This document shows positions 33,351-41,927 of a stretch of 64,000 nucleotides of DNA, piece by piece. A program made the translations under genes and the position numbers. Every line of letters starts with the position of its first letter. Within the stretch, counting starts at the first letter, position 1. The DNA comes from Sphingomonas sp. PP-CC-1A-547 (GTDB lineage: Bacteria > Pseudomonadota > Alphaproteobacteria > Sphingomonadales > Sphingomonadaceae): NCBI RefSeq assembly GCF_003610375.1, contig NZ_RAPZ01000013.1, positions 310,001-374,000 on the forward strand, written 5' to 3'. A model generated the notes under the pieces. The model was not told the origin of the DNA, did not search any database, and saw only the letters and a program-made list of their open reading frames with translations.

Positions 33351-35174
33351 ATGTTCGTATCGCTGACAGCGCGTATCACCGCGATCGGACTCATCGTCCT
33401 CCTGGCGTTGGCGTCTTTGGCGGGGCTCCTCGCCGATGCGTCGTATCAGGCCAGCCAGAGCGTTCACTGGGCCGCGCATTCCGCCGGGATCATCGAGACG
33501 ACCGAGGCGGCGCTGGGCGATCTGCGCGAGGCCGAATCCGGCCAGCGTGGCTTCGTCATCACGCGCGATCCAGCCTATGCTCGGTCGTACGCCGAACGTG
33601 TGGATAGCGCTGCCCGAACCATCGCCCGAGTCGTAGAACAGACCGACGACAATCCGCTTCAGCATGCAAGGGCGCAGGAGATCGCGGTGCTGATGAAGGA
33701 GCGCTCCGCTATTTTGCTGCAACCGTTGAATCTTGCCCGCCGGGGTGATTTTTCCGGCGCGGTCGCGGTCATCGCGAGTGGCCGCGGCCGCGAACTGATG
33801 GATGCGATCAGCGTGCGCGCACAGGGCTTTCTCGACGAGGAACGCGCGCTCCAGTCCACGCGGCAGGACGCGGCGGTTCAGCGGCTGGAAAGCGGCAAGA
33901 GACTGGCGATACTCGGCGCGATCGCCGTCGCCCTCGTCGTCGTCGGCAGCTTTGCACTGCTCGTTCGGGCGATCCGCCGCCCGCTGGCGACCATGATGCG
34001 AGCGATGACCGCGCTAGGCAGCGGCGAACAGGACGCCCGCATCGATACTGCGATGGGATCGCGCGAATTTACCCGCCTTGCCGTAGGCTACAATGCGATG
34101 GCCGACCGATTAAGGGGTGCCGTCGCAGACCAGGGCACCAGCGAGCGGCAATTGCAGATCGTCAACACCGAACTCGAGCAGAACACGAAGTCGCTTCGCG
34201 AACGCGGCGAGGTGATCGAACTGCTCGGCGGCATGGCGCATCGCATGCAGGCCGCGCGCACCGACGACGAATTGGCGCAGATCATCCGGGTGTTCGTACC
34301 GCAGGTGCTCCCCGACATTCCCGGTGCCCTGTACGCGCACAACAACTCGCGCAATTGCCTTGCCCCCGTCGCGAGCTGGGGCGGCATCACCGTGCCGATC
34401 GAAGGCTTTGCGCCAGAGCGGTGCTGGGCGCTGCGTCGCGGCCAGAGCCACTCCGTCGAAGACCCCAGCCGAGAGATCGTCTGCGGGCATGTCGCGGAGA
34501 ACGAGGTGTATCATTGCGAACCCCTGCTCGCGGGCGGCGAGGTCATCGGCGTGCTCTATCTCCAGGGCAGGATCGGAGCCGAGAACCGCTTCCGGATGAA
34601 CGTGCTGACCGAGAACATCGCATCCGCGCTGGTCAACCACCGCTTGCAGCGATCGCTGCGCGAGCAGACGATCCGCGATCCGCTCACCAGCCTGTTCAAT
34701 CGTCGCTACATGGAAGAAACGCTCAAGCTGGAGATCGCCCGATCCTCGCGCGCGGGAACTCCGCTCAGCCTCGTCATGTGCGACATCGATCATTTCAAGC
34801 GGTTCAACGACGAGTTCGGCCACGATGCCGGCGACTCGGTGCTGCAGATGGTCGCGGCGGAGATGCGCAGTCGGTTCCGCGACGGCGATGTCATCTGCCG
34901 CTTCGGCGGCGAGGAGTTCACGATCATCGCGCCGGGCACGACGGCGGAAGCGCTTGCCGGTCGCGTCGAGACCGTGCGGCGCGCCATTGCGGAACTGGCG
35001 GTCCGACACGGCAACCGCACGCTGGGCTCGACCAGCATGTCGTTCGGCATCGCGACCTGGTCCGACGCCATGGACCGGGACGGCGCGACGCTCATCCAGG
35101 CGGCGGACATGGCATTGTATCAATCCAAGCGTGACGGCCGCAACCGCGCCACCATCAGCATGCTCGCGGCTTAA
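33351..35174 (+). CDS. Membrane diguanylate cyclase with CHASE3, HAMP, GAF and GGDEF
   Basis: This 607-residue protein makes cyclic di-GMP. TM1 lies at 9-28, the periplasmic CHASE3 domain at about 35-180 (EAESGQRGFVITRDPAYARS), TM2 at about 185-206, HAMP at about 206-258 and a GAF-like domain at 290-430 (CWALRRGQSHSVED, CEPLLAGGEVIGVLYLQG). The GGDEF domain follows, with DPLTSLFNRRY, active site GGEEF at 519-523 and product-inhibition I-site RDGD at 510-513. All catalytic residues are present, so it should be active and feedback inhibited. It stands alone, with no phosphodiesterase partner beside it. Confidence 0.92.
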   Translation: MFVSLTARITAIGLIVLLALASLAGLLADASYQASQSVHWAAHSAGIIETTEAALGDLREAESGQRGFVITRDPAYARSYAERVDSAARTIARVVEQTDDNPLQHARAQEIAVLMKERSAILLQPLNLARRGDFSGAVAVIASGRGRELMDAISVRAQGFLDEERALQSTRQDAAVQRLESGKRLAILGAIAVALVVVGSFALLVRAIRRPLATMMRAMTALGSGEQDARIDTAMGSREFTRLAVGYNAMADRLRGAVADQGTSERQLQIVNTELEQNTKSLRERGEVIELLGGMAHRMQAARTDDELAQIIRVFVPQVLPDIPGALYAHNNSRNCLAPVASWGGITVPIEGFAPERCWALRRGQSHSVEDPSREIVCGHVAENEVYHCEPLLAGGEVIGVLYLQGRIGAENRFRMNVLTENIASALVNHRLQRSLREQTIRDPLTSLFNRRYMEETLKLEIARSSRAGTPLSLVMCDIDHFKRFNDEFGHDAGDSVLQMVAAEMRSRFRDGDVICRFGGEEFTIIAPGTTAEALAGRVETVRRAIAELAVRHGNRTLGSTSMSFGIATWSDAMDRDGATLIQAADMALYQSKRDGRNRATISMLAA

Positions 35175-35319
35175 TCCGGGTCGTTCGGACCGGTCCCGGC
35201 GCGCCGTCGACTGGAACAGCGTCGCATTGAGAACCGGATTGCACGGATAGAGGATCTCACCGGGCTGCAGACCTTCTCCGACCCCGCCCCGCCTCCAATC
35301 GGCTGCGGCAGGAATCACA

Positions 35320-35673
35320 TCAGCGGTAGCGCGCAAGCCACGCGGTACGCCGATCGGTCTGCTTGGTCAGGCAGGCGGGATGGTTCAGGCGTTCGATCGT
35401 GCCTACGCCGTCGCCTTGATCGAGCGGGCAGGCAGCGTCGCGCTGCTTGATCCAGGCGCGCTGCGACGTGCGCAATGCGGCGCGACGCGCAGACGGCAAC
35501 CGTTTCATGGTGGCGGCATAGGTCCTGTTCAGTCGCCCATCGGCCCGCTTGTAATCCGCGCCGAAACAGGCCGCCATCGCTGGGGTGATACCTTGTGCGG
35601 CCTCCCCGGTGTTGAGGCAGCGGTCGAGATCGGGCGAGCCGGCTAGGGTGAGGGCAAGCGCTAGGATCAGCAT
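35320..35673 (-). CDS. LprI-like small secreted protein (DUF1311)
   Basis: This 117-residue protein starts at ATG 35673 behind AGGAGA. It has a short signal peptide (MLILALALTLAG), then a small domain with RLNRTYAATMKRLPSARRAAL, SQRAWIKQRDAAC and paired cysteines, the signature of the LprI / DUF1311 family. LprI of mycobacteria inhibits lysozyme, but most family members are uncharacterised. A second copy of the family lies 1.6 kb away at 37312. Confidence 0.8.
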   Translation of the reverse strand: MLILALALTLAGSPDLDRCLNTGEAAQGITPAMAACFGADYKRADGRLNRTYAATMKRLPSARRAALRTSQRAWIKQRDAACPLDQGDGVGTIERLNHPACLTKQTDRRTAWLARYR

Positions 35674-35818
35674 TTCAGGTCTCCTTTCCCAGTCCAACGT
35701 CGCAAACCCGGGTCGGTTCTGTGGCGGCTGCGTAAATCGTCAGCCACGCGAAGCCACGTATCGGCACGACGCGCGATTGCGGTATCTAGCGCACCGGAAT
35801 GACAGTTCGGAGATCGCG

Positions 35819-36757
35819 ATGCGCGTGTTGGTGACGGGATTGGGCGACATCGCTCACAAGGGATATTTGCCGGTGCTGGCGGCCAACCCCGAACTGGAGC
35901 TGCATCTGGCGACACGCGACCAGCGGGTTCTCCGTGAAGCCGGACGTTCGTTCCGCGTGCCTCACCTTCATGCCAGCGTAGAGCATGCATTGGCGGCGGC
36001 GACCTTCGACGCGGCCTTCATTCACGCCGCGACCGGTGCGCATCCGGCGCTCGTTCGACTGTTGCTGGAGCGGCGTATCCCCACCTTCGTCGACAAGCCG
36101 CTCGCCGATAATCTTGCCGAAACCCAACAGCTTGTGGCGCTGGCCGAACGCCAGAAAACGTTGCTGACGGTAGGGTTCAACCGCCGGTTTGCCCCGGGCT
36201 ACGCGGCGCTTCGTGGTACCGGCCCAAGCTTGATCGTCATGGAAAAGCACCGTCACCGCCAGGCCGACACCCCGCGCAAAGTGGTCTTCGACGACTTCAT
36301 CCATGTCATCGACACGCTGCTGTTTCTGGCGCCTGCCCCAGTGGAACGCCGCACCATCGAGACTCATGTCGAGCATGGAGTGCTCAAGGCGGTGACGCTG
36401 ATGCTGGCCGGCGACGGCTTTACGGCCATTGGCACGATGCACCGGGATAGCGGGCTGGACGAGGAACGACTGGACGTGATTGGCAACGGCGTGCGGCAGT
36501 CGGTGCGGAACATGTCGGAACTGGTGCGCTCGGCAGGCACGGAGTGCCACCACCGGCGTGGTGACTGGACCTCCGTCGGACGGCAGCGCGGATTCGAAGC
36601 GATGTGCGCGGACTTCCTTGCGGCAGTGCGCGCGGGCCGCACCACCCCGGCCGCAGACATTCTAGCGACACACGCGCTCTGCGAAGCCATCACCGCGCAT
36701 GCGAATGCGCAAGCATCACTGGACCGACCGTCTTATACAAATATTTCAGCTAATTAG
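35819..36757 (+). CDS. Gfo/Idh/MocA family oxidoreductase
   Basis: This 312-residue dehydrogenase of unknown substrate has the NAD-binding motif VLVTGLGDIAHKGYLPVLA, then the lysine motif FVDKPLADN (the family's EKP) and FNRRFAPGYAAL. ATG at 35819 follows GGAG; upstream codons in the same frame carry no family similarity. It sits between two LprI-like genes, facing away from the first, with no sugar-pathway genes alongside. A 27-base hairpin follows its stop. Confidence 0.84.
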   Translation: MRVLVTGLGDIAHKGYLPVLAANPELELHLATRDQRVLREAGRSFRVPHLHASVEHALAAATFDAAFIHAATGAHPALVRLLLERRIPTFVDKPLADNLAETQQLVALAERQKTLLTVGFNRRFAPGYAALRGTGPSLIVMEKHRHRQADTPRKVVFDDFIHVIDTLLFLAPAPVERRTIETHVEHGVLKAVTLMLAGDGFTAIGTMHRDSGLDEERLDVIGNGVRQSVRNMSELVRSAGTECHHRRGDWTSVGRQRGFEAMCADFLAAVRAGRTTPAADILATHALCEAITAHANAQASLDRPSYTNISAN

Positions 36758-36774
36758 AACATCATCCGAGGCAC

Positions 36775-36801
36775 TTGAGAAATACGCGTCAAGTATCTCA
36801 A
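36775..36801 (+). terminator. Hairpin after the oxidoreductase gene
   Basis: TTGAG and ATAC pair with GTAT and CTCAA around a short loop (imperfect, with two unpaired A's). It lies 17 bases after the stop codon and lacks a T-run, so it may be a weak terminator or RNA end. Confidence 0.4.
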
Positions 36802-36975
36802 AACCAAATCGGTTGGATTTGAGCGTCGAATCCTCCTCATCGCAAGCAACTAGTCCGCATCAATAACCGATACAATTATCCGTCCGATCCGGACGTGTTA
36901 TCATCAGGAACCCACTCGGCCTGGAATCGTTGGTGCCCCGCAGCCGAAACGGCTGTTCCATGAGAAGAGTGACTT

Positions 36976-37233
36976 ATGATTAAAACATTGATTCTCGGCG
37001 CGTCCGCCGTCGCCATGACTGCCCTGCCAGTTGCGGCCAGCGCCGCGCCTGTCGCCAATTCGGCACAGTCGCTCTCGGTCGCGTCGCCGGTTCGTGCAGG
37101 CACGTCGTCGAAGAAGGCAAGCAATCTCACTGGCGTGAGCATTGTTCCGCTGATCATCGGCGTCGGCATCGTCGCTGGTGTGACGTACCTGATCGTCGAC
37201 CATGAAGACGACAACAACTCCGACAGCAACTAA
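36976..37233 (+). CDS. Small secreted or membrane-anchored protein of unknown function
   Basis: This 85-residue protein has a signal peptide (MIKTLILGASAVAMTALPVA to about ASAAP), a low-complexity region, a hydrophobic segment near residues 56-76 (VPLIIGVGIVAGVTYLIV) and an acidic tail DHEDDNNSDSN. GAAGAG stands before ATG. The stop is followed directly by a strong terminator, so it is a single-gene unit. The layout recalls short surface proteins common in sphingomonads, but I cannot name the family. Confidence 0.75.
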   Translation: MIKTLILGASAVAMTALPVAASAAPVANSAQSLSVASPVRAGTSSKKASNLTGVSIVPLIIGVGIVAGVTYLIVDHEDDNNSDSN

Positions 37234-37236
37234 GTG

Positions 37237-37266
37237 AAATGGGTCGGGTAACACCGGCCCATTTTT
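37237..37266 (+). terminator. Rho-independent terminator of the 85-residue protein gene
   Basis: AAATGGGTCGG and CCGGCCCATTT form a stem of about 11 pairs with one T-G pair, a 6-base loop and a TTTTT tail. It starts four bases after the stop codon. Confidence 0.8.
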
Positions 37267-37311
37267 CTACCGAACAGATTGCCGCGGATCGACCCGCATC
37301 GAGGCGAACCG

Positions 37312-37731
37312 ATGACCCGCGCATGGCTTCTCCTGACGCTGCTGGCATCGCCCGCCGACCTTGCCGCAATGCCGTCGGGTGATCCTACCGGCACCAGCTT
37401 GGCGCGTTGCCTGGAGCGCGAAGCCAACGCCTCCACCGCCGGCCAGACCGAATGCGAGACCGAAGCGCTGCGCGACGATGATCGGCGCCTGAACCTTGCG
37501 TACGCGGCCCTGTTGCGGCGGCTCCCCGCCCCGGCGGCGCAATCCCTGCGCCAATCGCAAAGGGCCTGGATCACCTTCCGGGATGCCGAGGACAGGGCGC
37601 GAACTGCTATCTACGCCACCCGCAGCGGCACGATGTACGTCCCGATGGAGGCGGCCGCCGGGACAATCCTGACGCGAGACCGCGCGCTGCAACTGGAAGG
37701 CTATGCGCGCATACTCTCGATCGAGCGCTGA
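37312..37731 (+). CDS. LprI-like small secreted protein (DUF1311), second copy
   Basis: This 139-residue protein has a signal peptide (MTRAWLLLTLLASPADLAA), cysteines at about 33 and 50, and the family core RLNLAYAALLRRLPAPAAQS with LRQSQRAWITFRDAED. ATG at 37312 follows GAGG. Compared with the copy at 35320 it lacks one C-terminal cysteine and has an extra tail with a threonine/tyrosine-rich segment. The domain suggests lysozyme-inhibitor-like function; this is by family only. Confidence 0.78.
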   Translation: MTRAWLLLTLLASPADLAAMPSGDPTGTSLARCLEREANASTAGQTECETEALRDDDRRLNLAYAALLRRLPAPAAQSLRQSQRAWITFRDAEDRARTAIYATRSGTMYVPMEAAAGTILTRDRALQLEGYARILSIER

Positions 37732-37743
37732 CCGTCCGATCGC

Positions 37744-38652
37744 TTAACTGGCAAGTCGGGCAACAAGGAAGTCGACGAACACGCGCACGCGCGCCGGCGT
37801 GTTCGTGCCGCCGACGAACACCGCGTGGATCTGCTCGACATCGCCTGGATTGAAGTCCTCGAGTACGGGCACGAGCCGTCCCGCGGCGATGTCGTCGACG
37901 ACGCTGAAAGCCCCGACACGCGCGATCCCGACCGCTGCACATGCGAGTTGACCCAACGTCTCGCCGTTGTTCGCCTCGATATTGCCCCTCACCGATAACG
38001 CCATATCCTGCCCGTCGCGGCGGAATGGCCAAACCGGTTCGACGCGGCGAAAGTTGAAGTTCAGGCAATTATGCGCGTGCAGGTCTTCGGGGACCATCGG
38101 CGTCCCGCACCGTGCGAGATAGTCGGGCGCCGCGACGATGACGCGGCCGCTTTCGCCCAGTTTGCGCGCGGTCAGCAGGCTGTCCGCCAGCGGACCGAAG
38201 CGCACCGCGACGTCCGCCTGCCCGCCCGCGACATCGACGAGCGTATCGGTCAGTGCGAAATCGACCAGGATATGCGGGTACGAACGCGCGAACTCGCCCA
38301 GCAGAGGCACGATGCACAACCGCCCATGCGATAGCGCGGCGCTGATCCGCAGCCGCCCGCGCGGCGCGCCTTGATCGGCGATCTGCTGCTCCGCGTCGTC
38401 CAGGTCGGCGAGGATCCGCCGCGCGGTCTGCAGATAGACCTGCCCCTCGACGGTCGGCGTCAGGGCCCGCGTCGAGCGTAGCAGCAACCGCACGCCAAGC
38501 CGCGCCTCGATCCGGTCGATCGACCGCGCCACCGCCGATGGCGTCAGCCCCAGCGCGCGCCAAGCGCCCGAGAAACTGCCCTCGCGCATCACCGTCGCGA
38601 AGATTTCCAGCGCACGAGCCCGGTCGGCGCCTATCCCGATCTTTGCGTCCAC
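37744..38652 (-). CDS. LysR-family regulator
   Basis: This 302-residue regulator begins at GTG. It has an N-terminal winged helix (VMREGSFSGAWRALGLTPSA then VARSIDRIEARLGVRLLLRS) and an effector-binding domain (GRLRISAALSHGRLCIVPLL, VDFALTDTLVDVAGGQADVA). It is divergent from the aldo/keto reductase gene with an 87-base gap and so probably controls the reductase, MFS and SDR genes downstream. Such arrangements often respond to aldehydes or xenobiotics; the effector is unknown. Confidence 0.86.
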   Translation of the reverse strand: MDAKIGIGADRARALEIFATVMREGSFSGAWRALGLTPSAVARSIDRIEARLGVRLLLRSTRALTPTVEGQVYLQTARRILADLDDAEQQIADQGAPRGRLRISAALSHGRLCIVPLLGEFARSYPHILVDFALTDTLVDVAGGQADVAVRFGPLADSLLTARKLGESGRVIVAAPDYLARCGTPMVPEDLHAHNCLNFNFRRVEPVWPFRRDGQDMALSVRGNIEANNGETLGQLACAAVGIARVGAFSVVDDIAAGRLVPVLEDFNPGDVEQIHAVFVGGTNTPARVRVFVDFLVARLAS

Positions 38653-38739
38653 GTCACAAATCCTTCGCCGTCACATCGTCTAATAAGGGGGCACCATACC
38701 GTCCATCTATGCACCAACGCGAACATTGGGGATACGCAC

Positions 38740-39774
38740 ATGGACTATCGGCAATTGGGATCATCGGGCTTGCGCGTTCCCGTGTTGAGCTTCGGCACCG
38801 CGACCTTCGGCGGCACGGGGCCGTTGTTCGGCGCGTGGGGACGCAGCGACGAGACCGAAGCACGGCGGCTGGTCGATGTCTGCCTGGAAGCGGGCGTGAC
38901 ATTGTTCGACACCGCCGACGTCTATTCGAACGGTGCCTCGGAGTCCGTGCTCGGCGCGGCGATCAGGGGGCGGCGCGACCGGGTGTTGATCTCGACCAAG
39001 ACCGGCCTGCCGATGGGTGACGGTCCTCAGGATTGGGGCGCGTCGCGGTCGCGGCTGATCCGCGCGGTCGAGGATTCGTTGCGGCGGTTAGGCACCGATT
39101 ACGTCGACCTGCTCCAGCTTCACGCCTTCGATGCCTCGACCCCGACCGAGGAGGTGATGGGCACGCTCGACACGCTGATCGCTGCGGGCAAGATCCGCTA
39201 TGCGGGCGTGTCCAACTATCCCGGTTGGCAGGTCATGAAGGCGCAAGGCATCGCCGACCGCCACGGCTCGCCGCGGCTCGTCGCGCACCAGGTCTATTAC
39301 TCGCTGATCGGCCGGGCGTACGAGGCGGACCTGATGCCGGTCGGCGCGGACCAGGGGGTCGGCGCGCTGGTGTGGAGCCCGCTTGGCTGGGGTCGCCTGA
39401 CCGGCAAGATCGGGCGCGACCGGCCGATCCCCGCGGGCAGCCGCCTGCACGACACCGAACAGTTCGCACCGCCAGTCGAGGCCGAACACCTCTACCGCGT
39501 GATCGACGCGCTCGAGGCGGTCGCGGCGGAAACGGGCAAGACCGTGCCGCAAGTCGCGATCAACTGGCTGTTGCGCCGCCCGACCGTGTCGTCCGTGATC
39601 ATCGGCGCACGCAACGAAGCCCAGTTGCGCGACAATCTGGGGGCCGTCGGCTGGGAACTGACGGCCCCACAGGTCGCTGTGCTCGATGCGGCCAGCGACA
39701 TGCTGCCACCCTACCCCCATACGCCCTATCGCCAGCAAGAGGGTTTCGCCCGGCTGAACCCTGCGCTGGTCTGA
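38740..39774 (+). CDS. Aldo/keto reductase (YajO-like)
   Basis: This 344-residue NADPH-dependent reductase has an (alpha/beta)8 barrel. It shows LFDTADVYSNGASESVLG (catalytic Asp and Tyr), VLISTKTGLP (catalytic Lys), DYVDLLQLHAFD (catalytic His) and the C-terminal NADP-binding VIIGARNEAQLRDNLGAVGW. First gene of the row controlled by the divergent LysR. The MFS start follows 11 bases after its stop. It likely reduces carbonyl compounds, consistent with an adjacent exporter and SDR. Confidence 0.9.
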   Translation: MDYRQLGSSGLRVPVLSFGTATFGGTGPLFGAWGRSDETEARRLVDVCLEAGVTLFDTADVYSNGASESVLGAAIRGRRDRVLISTKTGLPMGDGPQDWGASRSRLIRAVEDSLRRLGTDYVDLLQLHAFDASTPTEEVMGTLDTLIAAGKIRYAGVSNYPGWQVMKAQGIADRHGSPRLVAHQVYYSLIGRAYEADLMPVGADQGVGALVWSPLGWGRLTGKIGRDRPIPAGSRLHDTEQFAPPVEAEHLYRVIDALEAVAAETGKTVPQVAINWLLRRPTVSSVIIGARNEAQLRDNLGAVGWELTAPQVAVLDAASDMLPPYPHTPYRQQEGFARLNPALV

Positions 39775-39785
39775 GGAACGACATC

Positions 39786-40979
39786 ATGAAGCTCAATCCC
39801 GGCCTGCTGGCCCTGGCCGTCGGCGCGTTCGGCATCGGCGTGACCGAATTTGCGCCGATGGGGCTGCTGCCCGTCATCGCGACCGATCTTGGCGTGTCGA
39901 TCCCGACCGCGGGATTGCTGATCAGCGCCTATGCGCTCGGCGTCGTCATTGGTGCGCCATTGATGACGTTGACCACCGGGCGGGTGCCGCGGCGGACGTT
40001 GCTGATCGCACTTGCCGGTATCTTCACCATCGGCAACCTGCTCGCGGCGGTATCGACCGGCTACGGCATGCTGATGGCCGCGCGGATCCTGACCTCGTTC
40101 AACCACGGCGCGTTCTTCGGCGTCGGGTCGATCGTCGCGGCCAGCCTCGTGCCGGCGGAACGACGCGCGGGCGCGGTGGCGGCGATGTTCATGGGGCTGA
40201 CGATCGCGAACGTCGTCGGCGTGCCGCTCGCGACCTGGGCAGGCGACCATCTCGGCTGGCGCGCGTCGTTCTGGGGCATATCGGCATTCGGCGTGGCGAC
40301 GATGGCGGCGCTGCGGCTGACTCTGCCGGCTTTGCCCGCGCCCGAGGGCAGCGATGCGATGGCGGAACTGCGCGTACTGACGCGGGGCCCCGTGCTCGGC
40401 GCGCTTGGCCTGACCGTGGTGGGCGCGAGCGCGATGTTCACCGTGTTCACCTACATCACGCCGATCTTGCGCGAAGTGACTCACGCCTCGCTCGGCTACA
40501 TCACCGCGATGCTGGTGATCTACGGCCTGGGGCTGACGCTCGGCAACTGGCTCGGCGGCCGTTTCGCGGATCGCTCGGTCGACAAGACGTTGATCATCAC
40601 GCTCGCCTCCCTGACGACGATCCTGATCGTGTTTGCACTGCTGATGCCATTCAAGATTCCGACCGCGATCCTCATCTTCCTCTGGGGTATTGCGAGTTTC
40701 GCGCTCGTTCCGCCGCTGCAGATCCGCGTCATGCATGCCGCGGCGGACGCGCCCAACCTTGCATCCGCCATGAACATCGGCGCGTTCAACCTCGGCAATG
40801 CGATCGGCGCAGCGGTCGGCGGCGGCGTGATCGCGGCAGGGTTCGGGTATCCGGCGGTGGCGATGGCGGGTGCCGTCTCGTCGGCGCTTGGCCTCGTCGC
40901 GGTGATCGTCAGCGTTCGCCGGAATACCGTACGCGATCAACGCCATTCAGCTTCGGCGAGTCCGGTCGAGGTTATGTAA
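39786..40979 (+). CDS. MFS transporter, AraJ-like drug/sugar exporter
   Basis: This 397-residue inner-membrane protein has 12 predicted helices. The N-terminal helix has LLALAVGAFGIGVTEFAPMG, the loop after it has LMTLTTGRVPRRTLLIAL (the conserved D/G-R-R/K loop) and RILTSFNHGAFFGVGSIVA (motif C-like, typical of antiporters). It fits DHA1-type exporters such as AraJ. It lies between the reductase and SDR genes under LysR control, so it may export a product or toxicant handled by them. Confidence 0.88.
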   Translation: MKLNPGLLALAVGAFGIGVTEFAPMGLLPVIATDLGVSIPTAGLLISAYALGVVIGAPLMTLTTGRVPRRTLLIALAGIFTIGNLLAAVSTGYGMLMAARILTSFNHGAFFGVGSIVAASLVPAERRAGAVAAMFMGLTIANVVGVPLATWAGDHLGWRASFWGISAFGVATMAALRLTLPALPAPEGSDAMAELRVLTRGPVLGALGLTVVGASAMFTVFTYITPILREVTHASLGYITAMLVIYGLGLTLGNWLGGRFADRSVDKTLIITLASLTTILIVFALLMPFKIPTAILIFLWGIASFALVPPLQIRVMHAAADAPNLASAMNIGAFNLGNAIGAAVGGGVIAAGFGYPAVAMAGAVSSALGLVAVIVSVRRNTVRDQRHSASASPVEVM

Positions 40980-41054
40980 AAGCCGACCCCTGACCGATGG
41001 GGACCGAACGCGCATCGCCTGCGTTGTACGGCCGCTATCATCAGGAGACGCGGC

Positions 41055-41822
41055 ATGAATCCAACCGGCAACACCATCCTCATCACCGGCGGCGGGTCGG
41101 GTATCGGCGCCGCGCTGGCGCACCGTCTCCACGATGCGGGCAACGCGGTGATCGTTGCCGGTCGACGTCAGGAAGCGCTCGACGAGGCGATCACAGGGCG
41201 GGAAAACATGAGCGCGATGACGCTCGACATCGACGATCCCGCCGCGATCGAAGACTTCGCGCATCGCCTCGTCGCCGAACATCCCGCGCTCAACGTGCTA
41301 GTCAACAATGCCGGCATCATGAAGCTGGAGGACGCCGCGACCCGCCGTGATCTGACCGACGCGGAGGCGACGATCGTCACCAATCTGCTGGGTCCGATCC
41401 GGCTGACCAACGCGCTGGTCGATCATCTTGCTGCACAGTCCGGCGGCACGATCGTCAACCTGACGTCCGGGCTCGCCTATGTCCCGCTGACCGCCGCCCC
41501 CACGTATTCGGCGACCAAGGCGGCGATCCATTCCTACACCGTGTCCCTGCGTCGCGTCCTGGAGGGCAAGGTCGAGGTGATCGAGATCGCGCCCCCCGGC
41601 GTGCAGACCGGCCTTACCCCCGGGCAGGAAACGCGTCCCGGCTATATGCCGCTGGAGGCGTTTGCGGATGAGGTCATGGCTCTCTGGACGCAGCAGCCCA
41701 CGCCTAACGAGATACTCGTCGAACGTGTTCGGCCGTTGCGCAATGCCGAAGCCGATCATCGCTTTCCGGAAGCCGTCGTGCAGTTGAACGAAATGGCCGA
41801 ACGCGCGCGCCGCGGGGGCTGA
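41055..41822 (+). CDS. SDR-family oxidoreductase (DltE-like)
   Basis: This 255-residue classical short-chain dehydrogenase has the glycine motif ILITGGGSGIGAALAHRL, NNAGIMKLED (NAD-binding), NLTSG and the catalytic YSATKAA with Tyr and Lys. A CAGGAGA ribosome site precedes ATG 41055. The sequence resembles DltE-type reductases rather than fatty-acid or sugar enzymes. Third gene after the LysR-controlled reductase and MFS; a perfect hairpin follows its stop. Confidence 0.9.
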   Translation: MNPTGNTILITGGGSGIGAALAHRLHDAGNAVIVAGRRQEALDEAITGRENMSAMTLDIDDPAAIEDFAHRLVAEHPALNVLVNNAGIMKLEDAATRRDLTDAEATIVTNLLGPIRLTNALVDHLAAQSGGTIVNLTSGLAYVPLTAAPTYSATKAAIHSYTVSLRRVLEGKVEVIEIAPPGVQTGLTPGQETRPGYMPLEAFADEVMALWTQQPTPNEILVERVRPLRNAEADHRFPEAVVQLNEMAERARRGG

Positions 41823-41829
41823 TCGCTGG

Positions 41830-41858
41830 TGCCTCGACGTACGAAACGTCGAGGCACT
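41830..41858 (+). terminator. Hairpin after the SDR gene
   Basis: GTGCCTCGACG and CGTCGAGGCAC form a perfect 11-bp stem with loop TACGAAA. CCTTTT follows after several bases, so it is probably an intrinsic terminator closing the reductase/MFS/SDR row. Confidence 0.65.
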
Positions 41859-41872
41859 ACCCGCCTTTTCTG

Positions 41873-41891
41873 CTAACTATTCTCAATAGCC
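41873..41891. promoter_or_regulatory. Fur-box-like palindrome before the PepSY operon
   Basis: Read on the minus strand, GCTATTGAGAATAGTTAGC matches the classical Fur consensus GATAATGATAATCATTATC at 13 of 19 positions and contains the ATTGAGAAT core seen in many Fur sites. It lies about 37 bases before the chosen GTG start. It would make the operon respond to iron. Confidence 0.5.
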
Positions 41892-41927
41892 TTGATCTGC
41901 CTGTTGCGAGCCGATAGGCGGATCAGC

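Noticed and set aside
35175..35319. Possible gene between the diguanylate cyclase and the LprI-like gene
   Set aside because: The 145-base stretch has open frames only as antisense or extensions of neighbouring genes, with no start with a ribosome site or known motif.
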